A stretch of 64,000 nucleotides of DNA from Oscillospiraceae bacterium (GTDB taxonomy: Bacteria; Bacillota; Clostridia; Oscillospirales; CAG-272), in contig SVRN01000005.1 of assembly GCA_015064805.1 (NCBI GenBank), positions 16,625 to 80,624 of the forward strand. Reading direction: 5' to 3'. Shown one piece after another: positions 34,190 to 43,979 of this stretch. The notes under the pieces are model-generated. The model did not search any database. It saw only the letters and a program-made list of their open reading frames with translations, and was not told the origin of the DNA. Both the position numbers and the translations under genes were made by a program. Position 1 is the first letter of the stretch; each line of letters opens with the position of its first letter.

Positions 34190-35310
34190 TACGACTTCTC
34201 CTTTTGTTGGCCGCCGCACAACGCGCGGCGGGAGAGAGGGTGTTCATTCTTTGTCATCCGACAAAGAACGAACCAAGAAAACGGACTAAGGGGCCTAATG
34301 CCCCTTAGAACCCCGCAGTGCGTCTTTGCGGGCGCGGCAAGCGCGCAGCACGACGCAAAAATAAGCATCTTCAGCTTTTGCGAGCGCGACTTAAAGAAAG
34401 TCGCACTCACGGGAGTTTCTCGGACTCCGCTTTAGCAAAAAACGATAGTTACTGCCTCGTTCCCTGTGATCGACGAAAGTTCAAACAGGACGGAAAAGCA
34501 AAAAGTTTTGCCTCTGCGAACCCATCTTGGGCGTGCGCTTATGCGCCCAAGATGGAGGAATCTTGCTGCACGTTGCCTTTCCGCCGTTCTTTTTTCAGAA
34601 CGGCGGACGGAGCAGTTTCCAAAGGCGGCAGCCTTTGGCGCGCTTTCTTGGTTCGTTCTTTGTCGCGTAGCAAAGAATGAACATCAAAACCGGTACAGCG
34701 CGCGCGAAGCAGTGTGAGCCCGGCTACGAAGATGTGGGAAGTTTAGCTAAACTTTTCACAACTTCTTCTCTTGTTTGCCGCCGCACAACGCGCGGCGGTG
34801 GTAAGGATTGTCCTTTTTGTCACGCGACAAAAAGGACGAAAAAACGCGCCAACGGGCCTAATGCCCTTTGGATTCCCGCAGTGCGCCACGGCAAAATAAA
34901 TTTTGCCTGATCGTGGCGCAAAAGTAAGCATCTTCAGCTTTTGCGAGCGCGACTTAAAGAAAGTCGCACTCACGGGAGTTTCTCGGACTCCGCTTTAGCA
35001 AAAAACGATAGTTACTGCCTCGTTCCCTGTGATAGACGAAATTTCAAACAGGACGGGATAGCAAAAATTTCTGCCAAGCTAACCCATCTTGGGCGTGCGC
35101 TTATGCGCCCAAGATGGAGGAAGCTTGCGAGGGCAAAAGCCCCGACGGCCATAAAAGGCCGGAGGGATGGCGGGGGGCCCCGGAGGGAACGGCCGGGCGT
35201 CCTTTCTTTCGCCATTTCTTTGCGACGAGGCAAAGAAATGGCATCCTTGCTTTTACCGAGCGCGCGAAGCTGGGCGAGGCCCAAGGAGAAGTTGTGGAAA
35301 ATATAGCTAA
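34190..35310. repeat. Tandem modular repeat array between guaB and purE (inter-operon)
   Basis: Two long units joined at GTTTAGCTAAAC near 34739; J hairpins 34382-34408 and 34946-34972. Confidence 0.85.
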
Positions 35311-35420
35311 ACCCGTTTACAGCTTTGTAGCTTTACGCGCCGCACCCATCGGATAGAAAAAGTTGTTTGAAATCACCTCAAATCCACCTCAAAAAATCAA
35401 TAATTTGTCCTTTCTGTCGC

Positions 35421-35449
35421 TTGACTTATACTATATTATATGCTATAAT
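35421..35449 (+). promoter_or_regulatory. Sigma70-type promoter for the pur cluster
   Basis: TTGACT (35421-35426), 17 nt, TATAAT (35444-35449). Confidence 0.75.
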
Positions 35450-35550
35450 GTATTTGGTAAGATTTTTCTTTCCGAATATAACCTTTTTTCGCAAACGACA
35501 TACGCTGACATCGATGCCTGCGAATCAAAACAAGGGATACGTTCTCCCCG

Positions 35551-35590
35551 CCGGCACACGGTCTCACAGTGTGCCTTTTTGCTTTTTTAT
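35551..35590 (+). terminator. Putative leader terminator/attenuator upstream of purE
   Basis: GGCACAC-GGTCTCACA-GTGTGCC-TTTTTGCTTTTTT lies between the promoter and the purE start. Confidence 0.55.
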
Positions 35591-35633
35591 GAGAAGTTTT
35601 TCCACCCCGCAACCAAAAGGAAGGATCGTCAAC

Positions 35634-36137
35634 ATGAAAAAAATCGGAATCGTCATGGGCAGTGACAGCGACCTGCCCGTCATCCAAAAAGCCACCGACA
35701 CCCTGCTCGCCCTGGGCATCCCCTTCGAGGTACACGTGTACTCGGCGCACCGCACGCCCGAGGAAGCACGCACCTTTGCTCTGTCCGCGCGCGAAAACGG
35801 CTTCGGCGCTATCATTGCGGCCGCAGGCATGGCGGCTCACCTGGCAGGTGCCATTGCAGCCAACACCACGCTGCCCGTCATCGGCATTCCCTGCGCCTCG
35901 GCAAATATCGGCGGCATTGACGCCCTCCTGTCTACCGTACAGATGCCCTCCGGCATCCCTGTCGCTACGGTTGCCATCGGGGGTGGTGTCAATGCCGCTT
36001 TGCTTTGCGCTCAGATCCTCGCCGTCGAGGACCGCGAGCTGGCCGCCAAGCTGGACGCCAAGCGCGCCTCCGACAGTGAGGCCGTGCTCCAGAAGGATGC
36101 CCGCATCTCGGCGGACTTTGCCGCCCGTCAGGCGTAA
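35634..36137 (+). CDS. purE: 5-(carboxyamino)imidazole ribonucleotide mutase
   Basis: [42 protein letters not shown]; start at 35634. Confidence 0.96.
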   Translation: MKKIGIVMGSDSDLPVIQKATDTLLALGIPFEVHVYSAHRTPEEARTFALSARENGFGAIIAAAGMAAHLAGAIAANTTLPVIGIPCASANIGGIDALLSTVQMPSGIPVATVAIGGGVNAALLCAQILAVEDRELAAKLDAKRASDSEAVLQKDARISADFAARQA

Positions 36138-36146
36138 GGAGGCAGT

Positions 36147-37571
36147 ATGGGAGGATTCTTCGGCGCGGTCTGCAACCACGACGCCATTGAGGACGTCTTT
36201 TTCGGAACGGACTACCATTCTCACCTCGGCACCCGCCGCGGCGGCATGGCGGCCTACGATCCGATCAAGGGTCTGCAGCGCGACATACATAACATTGAAA
36301 ACTCGCCCTTCCGCACCAAATTCTCGGGCATTTTTGAGGAAATGACGGGAACGTCGGCCATCGGCTGCATCAGCGACAGCGATCCCCAGCCGCTCTTGAT
36401 TCGCTCGGCGCTGGGCAAGTTCGCCATCTGCACCGTCGGACTGATTAACAACGCCGACGAGCTGATCGATCGCTATTTTTCCGCAAGCTCGGGGCACTTC
36501 AACGCCATGACGGGCGGAGCAGTCAACACGACGGATTTGGTGGCGGCTCTGATCAGCCGCAAGCCCTCCTTTACCGAGGGCATCAAGTTCGTGCAGGATC
36601 TGATCGTGGGCAGTCTGTCCGTGCTGATCTTGTGCGAGGACGGCTCTATCATCGCCGCCCGCGACAAGCTGGGCCGCATTCCCGTGCTGGTCGGCAAGAA
36701 CGACGGCGGCTATTGCGTGTCGTTTGAATCGTTTGCATATCAGAAGCTGGGCTACATGGACGAGCACGAGCTGGGCCCGGGCGAAATCGTCCGCATCACC
36801 AAGGATTCGATGGAGATCTTGCAGGAGCCCGGTAAGAAAATGTGCATCTGCTCCTTCCTTTGGACCTACTACGGCTACTCGTCCTCCAATTACGAGGGCG
36901 TCAACGTCGAGGCCATGCGCTACCGCGACGGCGGCATCCTGGCCGAGAACGACAAAAACAGCGGAACGATGCCAGACATCGACTACGTAGGCGGATTTCC
37001 CGATTCGGGCACGCCCCACGCGATCGGCTACGCCAACCGAAGCGGCATTCCGTTTGCCCGTCCCTACATCAAGTACACCCCGACATGGTCGCGCAGCTTT
37101 ACCCCTGCCAAGCAGGTGGACCGCAACCGCGTGGCCAAAATGAAGCAGCTCCCCGTCAAGGAGCTGATCAAGGACAAAAAGCTGTTGTTCGTGGACGATT
37201 CGATCGTTCGCGGCACCCAGCTCAAGGAGACCGTCGAATTTCTGTACGAGAACGGCGCGCGCGAGGTTCATATGAGAATCGCCTGCCCACCCATCATGTA
37301 CAGCTGCAAATATCTGAATTTCACCAGATCCAACAACGAAATGGATCTCATTACCCGCCGCGTCATCATGGAGCTGGAGGGCAAGGAGGGCTTTGAGCAT
37401 CTCGATGAGTACAGTGACTCCTCCACCGAGCGCGGCCGCAAGCTGCGCGAGGCGCTCTGCCACCGTTTCCGCTTCGATTCGCTTGAGTTCCAAACCCTTG
37501 AGGGCATCATCAAGGCCATCGGCATCGACCCCGAAAACCTCTGCACCTACTGCTGGACGGGTAAGGAGTAA
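36147..37571 (+). CDS. Amidophosphoribosyltransferase-like protein lacking the N-terminal nucleophile Cys
   Basis: 474 aa; PRTase motif LLFVDDSIVRGTQ; N-terminus MGGFFGAVCNHDA rather than MCGxxG; AAGGAGG RBS 4 nt before ATG. Confidence 0.88.
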   Translation: MGGFFGAVCNHDAIEDVFFGTDYHSHLGTRRGGMAAYDPIKGLQRDIHNIENSPFRTKFSGIFEEMTGTSAIGCISDSDPQPLLIRSALGKFAICTVGLINNADELIDRYFSASSGHFNAMTGGAVNTTDLVAALISRKPSFTEGIKFVQDLIVGSLSVLILCEDGSIIAARDKLGRIPVLVGKNDGGYCVSFESFAYQKLGYMDEHELGPGEIVRITKDSMEILQEPGKKMCICSFLWTYYGYSSSNYEGVNVEAMRYRDGGILAENDKNSGTMPDIDYVGGFPDSGTPHAIGYANRSGIPFARPYIKYTPTWSRSFTPAKQVDRNRVAKMKQLPVKELIKDKKLLFVDDSIVRGTQLKETVEFLYENGAREVHMRIACPPIMYSCKYLNFTRSNNEMDLITRRVIMELEGKEGFEHLDEYSDSSTERGRKLREALCHRFRFDSLEFQTLEGIIKAIGIDPENLCTYCWTGKE

Positions 37572-37769
37572 GGGGAACGAGGGTACGAGGGGCGCGTTAG
37601 GGAAACTTTTTGAAAAAAGTTTCCCTACAACCCTTCAAAAACTTTTATGGAAAAAATAGGAGCGTTCGTCCTTGCGACTTCTTCTAACACTGTGAGGGGA
37701 AGAATGTACGCTATTCCATAGAATAGCTACCGCGAGCTCATGGGGCCCTACCCATTACGCTCCACGAAT

Positions 37770-37795
37770 GTAGGGGCGCATTCCATATGCGCCCG
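37770..37795 (+). repeat. GTAG-headed REP hairpin
   Basis: GTAGGGGCGCATTCCATATGCGCCCG. Confidence 0.8.
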
Positions 37796-37819
37796 CCAGG
37801 AAGAAAAACGCCAATTAAA

Positions 37820-37844
37820 CGGGAGGAGCAAGCCCCTCCCCTAC
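37820..37844 (-). repeat. GTAG-headed REP hairpin, inverted mate
   Basis: CGGGAGGAGCAAGCCCCTCCCCTAC. Confidence 0.75.
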
Positions 37845-38142
37845 CAAGAAAGCAACATATTTTGCTCCCCATATCTGCCGCTCGTGGTAGCTATATGGCG
37901 AGCGTTGTATAACAAACTTTTATGTCTTTCTCCTAAGCCCTCTTTGAAGAGCGGCACGGAAAGGGAGGCCCCGGAGGGAACGTCCGGGCTGACTTTCTTT
38001 GGTACTTTCTTTGTTCAGCGACAAAGAAAGTACACCAAAAGCGAACCGCGAGCGCGTGCCGCAGGCACCGTGTGAGCGACTGGCTACACAAGCTCTAAAA
38101 AATCTAATCTCCCAAAAATATCACCCGAAAGGACCCACCACC

Positions 38143-39192
38143 ATGCATTCTAATTCCAGATCCGAATCCTACGCCGCTGCAGGCGTCGACATCACCGCCG
38201 GCTACCGCGCCGTCGAGCTGATGAAAAAGCACATCAACCGCACCAAGAACGAAGGCTGCCTTGACGACGTCGGCGGCTTTGGCGGCTGCTTTGGCCTGCC
38301 CATCGCCGGCATGGAAGAGCCCGTGCTCGTCTCGGGCACCGACGGCTGCGGCACCAAGGTCAAGCTGGCCATCCTCATGGACAAGCACGACACCATCGGC
38401 ATCGACGCCGTGGCCATGTGCGTCAACGACATCATCTGCTGTGGCGCGCGTCCTCTGTTTTTCCTGGACTACATCGCCTGCGGTAAGAATATCCCCGAAA
38501 AGATCGCCGAGATCGTCGGCGGCGTGGCCGAGGGCTGCGTTCAGTCGGGCGCGGCGCTGATTGGCGGTGAGACCGCCGAGCACCCCGGCATGATGCCCGT
38601 CGAGGAATACGACCTTGCCGGCTTTGCCGTCGGTATCGTCGACAAGAAGAAGATTCTCGACAACACCCGCATGGCCGAGGGCGACGTGGTCATCGCGCTT
38701 CCCTCCACGGGTATCCACTCCAACGGATTCTCGCTGTGCCGCAAGGTGTTTGACATCGACAACAACAATCCCGAATTGTACGTCCCTCGTGAGGAGCTGG
38801 GCGGCAAGACCATCGCCGAGGCGCTGATCGTTCCCACCCGCATTTACGTCAAGTCCATCCTGGCGCTGCTCGAAAAGGTCGACGTCAAGGGCATCTCGCA
38901 CATCACGGGCGGCGGCTTCTACGAGAACATCCCCCGCTCCATCCCCAAGGGTCTGACCGCCAAGATCGACAAGAGCGCCGTCAAGGTGCTGCCTATCTTC
39001 GATATGATCGCCAAGTGGGGCAACATCCCCGAGCGCGATATGTTTAACACCTATAACATGGGCGTCGGCATGAGCGTCGTCGTTCCCGCCGCCGAGGTGG
39101 AAACCGCGCTCGAAATCCTCCGCGCGGGCGGCGAAGACGCCTATGTGATCGGCGAGATCATCAAGGGTGACGAGGGAGTCATTTTGGAGTAA
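38143..39192 (+). CDS. purM: Phosphoribosylformylglycinamidine cyclo-ligase
   Basis: [46 protein letters not shown]; start at 38143. Confidence 0.96.
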   Translation: MHSNSRSESYAAAGVDITAGYRAVELMKKHINRTKNEGCLDDVGGFGGCFGLPIAGMEEPVLVSGTDGCGTKVKLAILMDKHDTIGIDAVAMCVNDIICCGARPLFFLDYIACGKNIPEKIAEIVGGVAEGCVQSGAALIGGETAEHPGMMPVEEYDLAGFAVGIVDKKKILDNTRMAEGDVVIALPSTGIHSNGFSLCRKVFDIDNNNPELYVPREELGGKTIAEALIVPTRIYVKSILALLEKVDVKGISHITGGGFYENIPRSIPKGLTAKIDKSAVKVLPIFDMIAKWGNIPERDMFNTYNMGVGMSVVVPAAEVETALEILRAGGEDAYVIGEIIKGDEGVILE

Positions 39193-39199
39193 GTTATAG

Positions 39200-39900
39200 C
39201 TCTCTCACGTCTTCTCCTACAGACGCGCGTACAGCTGCGCGCCGCGCTGTATAGCATGGATGTTCATTCTTTCTCGTTCAAGAAAGAACGAACCAAGAAA
39301 GTGAACTTAAGGGCCTAATGCCCTTAAGAAACCCGCAAAGCTTTTCTCTTTGGCATATCTGCCGCTCGTGGTAGCTATATGGCGAGCGATTCTTTCCGTA
39401 GGGCGGGAGCCTTGCGGTCGCGCCTTGGCCCTCTGCTCGCAGAGCAGAGATATGCTCGCGTCCAGCGAGCAAGCAATGCTCGTGTGTCTCGGCGTAAGCC
39501 GAGATGTGAAGAGCGGCAATGCCAAGGGAGTTCCAAGAGGGAACGTCTTGGCGCGCAATGTTTGCGCCCGCGCCCCGTGCGATGTTCGCGACCGCGAACA
39601 AGCAAACTTGCGATTTCGGCTTGCCGAAATCTGACTTCTTGGTTACTTCTTGGGACGCGCCAAGAAGTAACATCAAAAACGGCACACCGAGCGCGCGAAG
39701 CTGGGCGAGGCCGTAGAAGCAGTCGCAAAAACACAGCGAAAACACAAACATTCCGGCAGAGCGAGTGGGAAGGGGCCCACGAGCTTGCGGCAGTACCTCT
39801 GCGTCAGCAGGTGAACAACCGGTTTTGCCATGAAAATTCCCCCATTGAAAGTTCTTGAAAGGGGTTTGGGGAAAACTTCTTTCAAGAAGTTTTTCCCAAC
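39200..39900. repeat. Modular repeat with extra inserted modules (purM-purN gap)
   Basis: P hairpins near 39262 and at 39642-39671; inserted blocks 39397-39507 and about 39553-39632; T-type hairpin 39868-39897. Confidence 0.85.
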
Positions 39901-39918
39901 AAAAAAGGAGACAACACT

Positions 39919-40521
39919 ATGTCCACCCCGAAAAAAATCGCCGTCTTCGTTTCCGGTGGCGGCACCAACCTCCAAGCCCTCATCGACGCGCAAGAGTCGG
40001 GCATTCTTCACAGCGGCAAGATCGTCCTGGTCCTTGCCTCCAACCCCACAGCCTACGCGCTGGAGCGCGCCAAAAACCACGGCATCGCCACGGCGGTCGC
40101 ATGGAAGAAAGAGCTCGGCTCGCAGGAGGCATTTGAAGCGGCCATTGAGCGCGAGCTGGCAGCGCACAACATCGACCTGATCGTGCTGGCAGGCTTTATG
40201 AACATTCTGTCGGCCGCCTTCACGTCCAAGTGGCCCGAGCGCATCATCAACGTCCACCCTGCCCTTATTCCTTCCTTCTGCGGCAAGGGCATGTACGGTC
40301 TTGCCCCCCATATCGCCGCTTTGGAGATGGGCGTCAAGGTCACGGGCGCGACGGTGCATTTCGTTAACGAGATCCCCGACGGCGGCAAGATCATTGCCCA
40401 AAAGGCCGTCTACATTGAAGAAGGCGACACCCCCGAGGTGCTGCAGCGCCGCGTGATGGAGCAGGCCGAGTGGATCATTCTCCCCCGCGCGGTCGAACAG
40501 GTCGCCGCAAGCATGGCGTAA
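39919..40521 (+). CDS. purN: Phosphoribosylglycinamide formyltransferase
   Basis: 200 aa; KKIAVFVSGGGTNLQALID, LAGFMNILSAAF, NVHPALIPSFCGKGMYG. Confidence 0.96.
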   Translation: MSTPKKIAVFVSGGGTNLQALIDAQESGILHSGKIVLVLASNPTAYALERAKNHGIATAVAWKKELGSQEAFEAAIERELAAHNIDLIVLAGFMNILSAAFTSKWPERIINVHPALIPSFCGKGMYGLAPHIAALEMGVKVTGATVHFVNEIPDGGKIIAQKAVYIEEGDTPEVLQRRVMEQAEWIILPRAVEQVAASMA

Positions 40522-40524
40522 CGG

Positions 40525-40665
40525 GCACATGCCGTAGGGGAGGGGGGAACGGAGTCAATTTGCTCTGCAAATTGATGCCGAGCGATAGCGAGGAGAGCTT
40601 GCTCCCCCCCACAATAAAAAAGCACCACATAAACGGGAGGACCAAGGCCCTCCCCTACCACATAA
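40525..40665. repeat. Truncated modular repeat with REP hairpin (purN-purO gap)
   Basis: GACGGAGTCAATTTGC-type block and REP 40634-40658. Confidence 0.7.
40634..40658 (-). repeat. GTAG-headed REP hairpin, solitary
   Basis: CGGGAGGACCAAGGCCCTCCCCTAC. Confidence 0.72.
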
Positions 40666-40684
40666 CGAACAAGGAGCATTTACC

Positions 40685-41401
40685 ATGAAAATTTCCACCA
40701 TCCAAGAAGAACTCAATTCTCTTGCCTACCACGGCCGCGGTATCATCATCGGCAAGTCAGCCGACGGCAAAAAGGCCGTCACCGCCTACTTTATCATGGG
40801 CCGCAGCGTCAACAGCCGCAACCGCGTGTTCGTTGCCGAGGGCGAGGCCATGAGAACCAAGGCGTTCGACGAGTCCAAGATGGTCGATCCCCATCTGATC
40901 ATCTACTACCCCGTCAGAGTTTTGGGCAACAAGACCATCGTCACCAACGGCGACCAAACCGACACCATCTACGACCTGATGGACAAGCAGATGACCTTCG
41001 AGCAGGCGCTGCGCACCCGCGAGTTTGAGGACGACAAGCCCAACTTCACCCCCAGAATTTCGGGTATCATCCGCCGCGAGCAGGACGGCATGAATTTCGC
41101 CATGTCCATTCTCAAGAGTGCCGAGGGCGACGACAGCTCCTGCGAGCGTTTCACTTATGCGTACTCCAATCCCCTTTGCGGCAGAGCGAAGTTCATTCAC
41201 ACCTACAACGGCGACGGCAATCCCCTGCCGAGCTTTGAGGGCGAGCCCAAGACGTTGGAGCTGCCGGATGTGGATATTGATGCTTTGACCGATTTGATTT
41301 GGACGAATCTGAATGAGGACAACAAGGTTTCTTTGTTCGTTCGTTACATTGACATCGCTACGGGCGAGACCGAGACGAGAATTGTAAATAAGAACGTATA
41401 A
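40685..41401 (+). CDS. IMP cyclohydrolase, PurO-like (IMP_cyclohyd family)
   Basis: 238 aa; LAYHGRGIIIGKSADGKKAVTAYFIMGRSVNSRNRVF; adjacent to an AICARFT lacking the IMPCH domain. Confidence 0.85.
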   Translation: MKISTIQEELNSLAYHGRGIIIGKSADGKKAVTAYFIMGRSVNSRNRVFVAEGEAMRTKAFDESKMVDPHLIIYYPVRVLGNKTIVTNGDQTDTIYDLMDKQMTFEQALRTREFEDDKPNFTPRISGIIRREQDGMNFAMSILKSAEGDDSSCERFTYAYSNPLCGRAKFIHTYNGDGNPLPSFEGEPKTLELPDVDIDALTDLIWTNLNEDNKVSLFVRYIDIATGETETRIVNKNV

Positions 41402-41404
41402 AGA

Positions 41405-41930
41405 AAACTAAAGTTTCCACGACTTCTTCTTTTGACGATCATACTGCGCGACTGCGTCGCGCGCTGATCTGTTCCGCCTTTTATGTTCATTCTTTGTCAT
41501 CCGACAAAGAACGAACCAAGAAAGCGGACTTAAGGGCCTAATGCCCTTAAGAAACCCGCAAAACCTCTTGCTTTGGCATATCTGCCGCGCGTGGTGGCTA
41601 TGTGGCGAGAAATGCACTTAAAGGCCCTATGTCTTTCTCCTCTGTCCGCTTTGAAGAGCGGCACAGACAGGGGAGATCCAAGAGGGAACGTCTTGGTTCC
41701 CTTTCTTTCGCCATTTCTTTGTGGAACGACAAAGAAATGGCATCCATACCGGCACAGCGCGGCGCGAAGCTGTACGCGCGTCTGTAAGAGAAAGTATGAA
41801 AAACATTCAATTTTCCCCCACAGTACCTATGGTTAGAACGCGAGCATTCCCCTTTAGCCAACCAATATTTTTTGAATAAAGTTCTTGAAAAGGGTTTGGG
41901 AAAAACTTCTTTCAAGAAGCTTTTCCCAGG
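41405..41930. repeat. Modular repeat with inverted ends (purO-AICARFT gap)
   Basis: P hairpins near 41484 and 41712; T-type hairpin 41898-41927. Confidence 0.85.
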
Positions 41931-41952
41931 AAAACATAAGGAGACAAAAATC

Positions 41953-43137
41953 ATGAAAGAATTCGAACTGAAATACGGCTGTAACCCCAACCAGAAGCCT
42001 GCCAAGATCTTTATGGCAGACGGCGCTGATCTTCCCATTGAGATCCTCAACGGCCGCCCCGGCTTTATCAACTTCCTGGACGCCTTCAACTCCTGGCAGC
42101 TGGTCAAGGAACTCAAGGCCGCGCTGGGTCTTCCTGCGGTCACCTCGTTCAAGCACGTTTCTCCCACCTCGGCGGCCGTCGGTATTCCGCTGTCGGACAA
42201 GCTGAAGAAGGCCTGCTTCGTTGACGACATCGAGGGTCTGGACGACTCTCTCCTGGCCTGCGCTTACGCCCGCGCCCGCGGCACTGACCGTATGTGTTCG
42301 TTCGGCGACTGGGTCGCTCTGTCCGACGTCTGCGACGTGACCACCGCCCTCATGATCAAGCGCGAGGTTTCCGACGGTATCATCGCCCCCGGCTACGAGC
42401 CCGAGGCGCTCGAGATCCTCAAGTCCAAGCGCAAGGGCGGCTACAACATCGTCAAGATCGATCCCGATTACGTTCCCGCCGCCGTTGAGCACAAGGACGT
42501 GTTCGGCATCACCTTCGAGCAGGGCCGCAACAATTTCGAGATCAACCGCGAGCTGCTTTCCAATATCGTCACGGCCAACAAGGACATGCCCGAGAGCGCT
42601 GTCCGCGACCTGATCGTGGCGCTGATCACCTTGAAGTACACCCAGTCCAATTCCGTTTGCTACGCCGTTGACGGTCAGGCGATCGGCGTTGGTGCCGGTC
42701 AGCAGTCCCGCGTTCACTGCACGCGTCTCGCAGGCGGCAAGGCTGACACCTGGTTCCTGCGTCAGCACGACAAGGTGCTGAATCTGCCCTTCAAGGACAC
42801 CCTCGGCAGACCCGACCGCGACAACGTCATCGACGGCTACATCAACCAGAACGAAGAGGACGTCTGCGCTGACGGCAACTGGCAGAAGTATTTTACCGAG
42901 CAGCCCGCCGTCTTTACCCGCGAGGAGCAGAGAGCTTACCTTGACACCATCGACGGCGTTGCCCTGGGCTCCGACGCCTTCTTCCCCTTCAGCGATAACA
43001 TCGAGCGCGCCAAGAAGTCGGGCGTTAAGTATATCGCCGAGCCCGGCGGTTCCATCCGCGACGACCTCGTTATCGAATGCTGCGACAAGTACGGTATGGC
43101 TATGGCCTTCACCGGCATGAGATTGTTCCATCATTGA
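41953..43137 (+). CDS. Stand-alone AICAR formyltransferase (PurH C-terminal type)
   Basis: 394 aa; ELKYGCNPNQKPAKIF, SFKHVSPTSAAVG, KYTQSNSVCYA, GAGQQSRVHCTRLA; no N-terminal MGS/IMPCH domain. Confidence 0.9.
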   Translation: MKEFELKYGCNPNQKPAKIFMADGADLPIEILNGRPGFINFLDAFNSWQLVKELKAALGLPAVTSFKHVSPTSAAVGIPLSDKLKKACFVDDIEGLDDSLLACAYARARGTDRMCSFGDWVALSDVCDVTTALMIKREVSDGIIAPGYEPEALEILKSKRKGGYNIVKIDPDYVPAAVEHKDVFGITFEQGRNNFEINRELLSNIVTANKDMPESAVRDLIVALITLKYTQSNSVCYAVDGQAIGVGAGQQSRVHCTRLAGGKADTWFLRQHDKVLNLPFKDTLGRPDRDNVIDGYINQNEEDVCADGNWQKYFTEQPAVFTREEQRAYLDTIDGVALGSDAFFPFSDNIERAKKSGVKYIAEPGGSIRDDLVIECCDKYGMAMAFTGMRLFHH

Positions 43138-43144
43138 TGCTAAG

Positions 43145-43955
43145 GGGCGCGTGTAGGGAAACTTTTTGAAAAAAGTTTCCCTACGACCCTTCAAAAACTT
43201 TCAAAGAAGAAATAGGAGCGTAGCCGGGACAGATTCTCCTAACCTTGTATGGGAAAGGACTTCGCTGTTCCAAAGGGATTTCGCCTGCGGCGAAATCGGC
43301 TACCGCAAGAAGTGGGGCCCCCACCCCAACTTCTCCGCAAAATTAGATTTACCCTTGAAACGGGAGGACCAAGGCCCTCCCCTACCAAGAAAGCAACACA
43401 TTTTTCTCCCCATATCTGCCGCGCGTGGTGGCAAGGCGGGGAGAGATAGGGGAAAACTAAATTTTCCACATCTTCTCCTACGGCCTCACCCTGCGCGGCA
43501 AGCCGCGCGCGTTCGGTAAAAGTCATTTTGCCCATTCTTTGCCTTGCCGCAAAGAATAGGCGAAGATATGGTGGGCTTTCGTGACAACGATACTTCTAAA
43601 ATTCAGTTTGCCCACCTCGAAGAATTTTGCAAAGCAAAATTCTTCCCATAGAACGCAAAATTTCATTCGGGGCCTAATGCCCTTAAGAAACCCGCAAAAC
43701 CTTTTGCTGTCTGCGTCTGCCGCTCGTGGTGGCTGCGTGGCGAGAAATGAACTTAAAGGCCCTATGTCTTTCTCCTCTATTGCCCTTGTAGAGCGGCAAT
43801 GCCAAGGGAGTTCCAAGAGGGAACGTCTTGGTTCCCTTTCTTTCGCCATTTCTTTGTGGAACGACAAAGAAATGGCATCCATACCGGCACAGCGCGGCGC
43901 GAAGCTGTACGCGCGTCCGGCTACGAAGTTGCTTCAACTTTAGATATACACCCCA
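43145..43955. repeat. Modular repeat plus REP hairpin (AICARFT-purD gap)
   Basis: T hairpin 43156-43181, REP 43361-43385, P hairpins near 43535 and 43850. Confidence 0.85.
43361..43385 (-). repeat. GTAG-headed REP hairpin, solitary
   Basis: CGGGAGGACCAAGGCCCTCCCCTAC. Confidence 0.72.
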
Positions 43956-43979
43956 AAATCCCTCCGAAAGGAATACAAA

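Larger units (their letters stand above)
37598..38100. repeat. Modular repeat plus REP pair (purF-purM gap)
   Basis: T hairpin 37600-37625, REP pair 37770-37844, P hairpin near 37995. Confidence 0.85.

Noticed and set aside
35449-35633. Guanine/purine riboswitch upstream of purE
   Set aside because: The conserved purine aptamer sequence was not found; only a terminator-like hairpin is supported.
37999-38142. N-terminal extension of purM (and similar extensions of carB, purE, ilvC, ilvN, metY ORFs)
   Set aside because: The extensions translate repeat or upstream coding sequence; family-typical N-termini start at the internal ATG codons used in the feature list.
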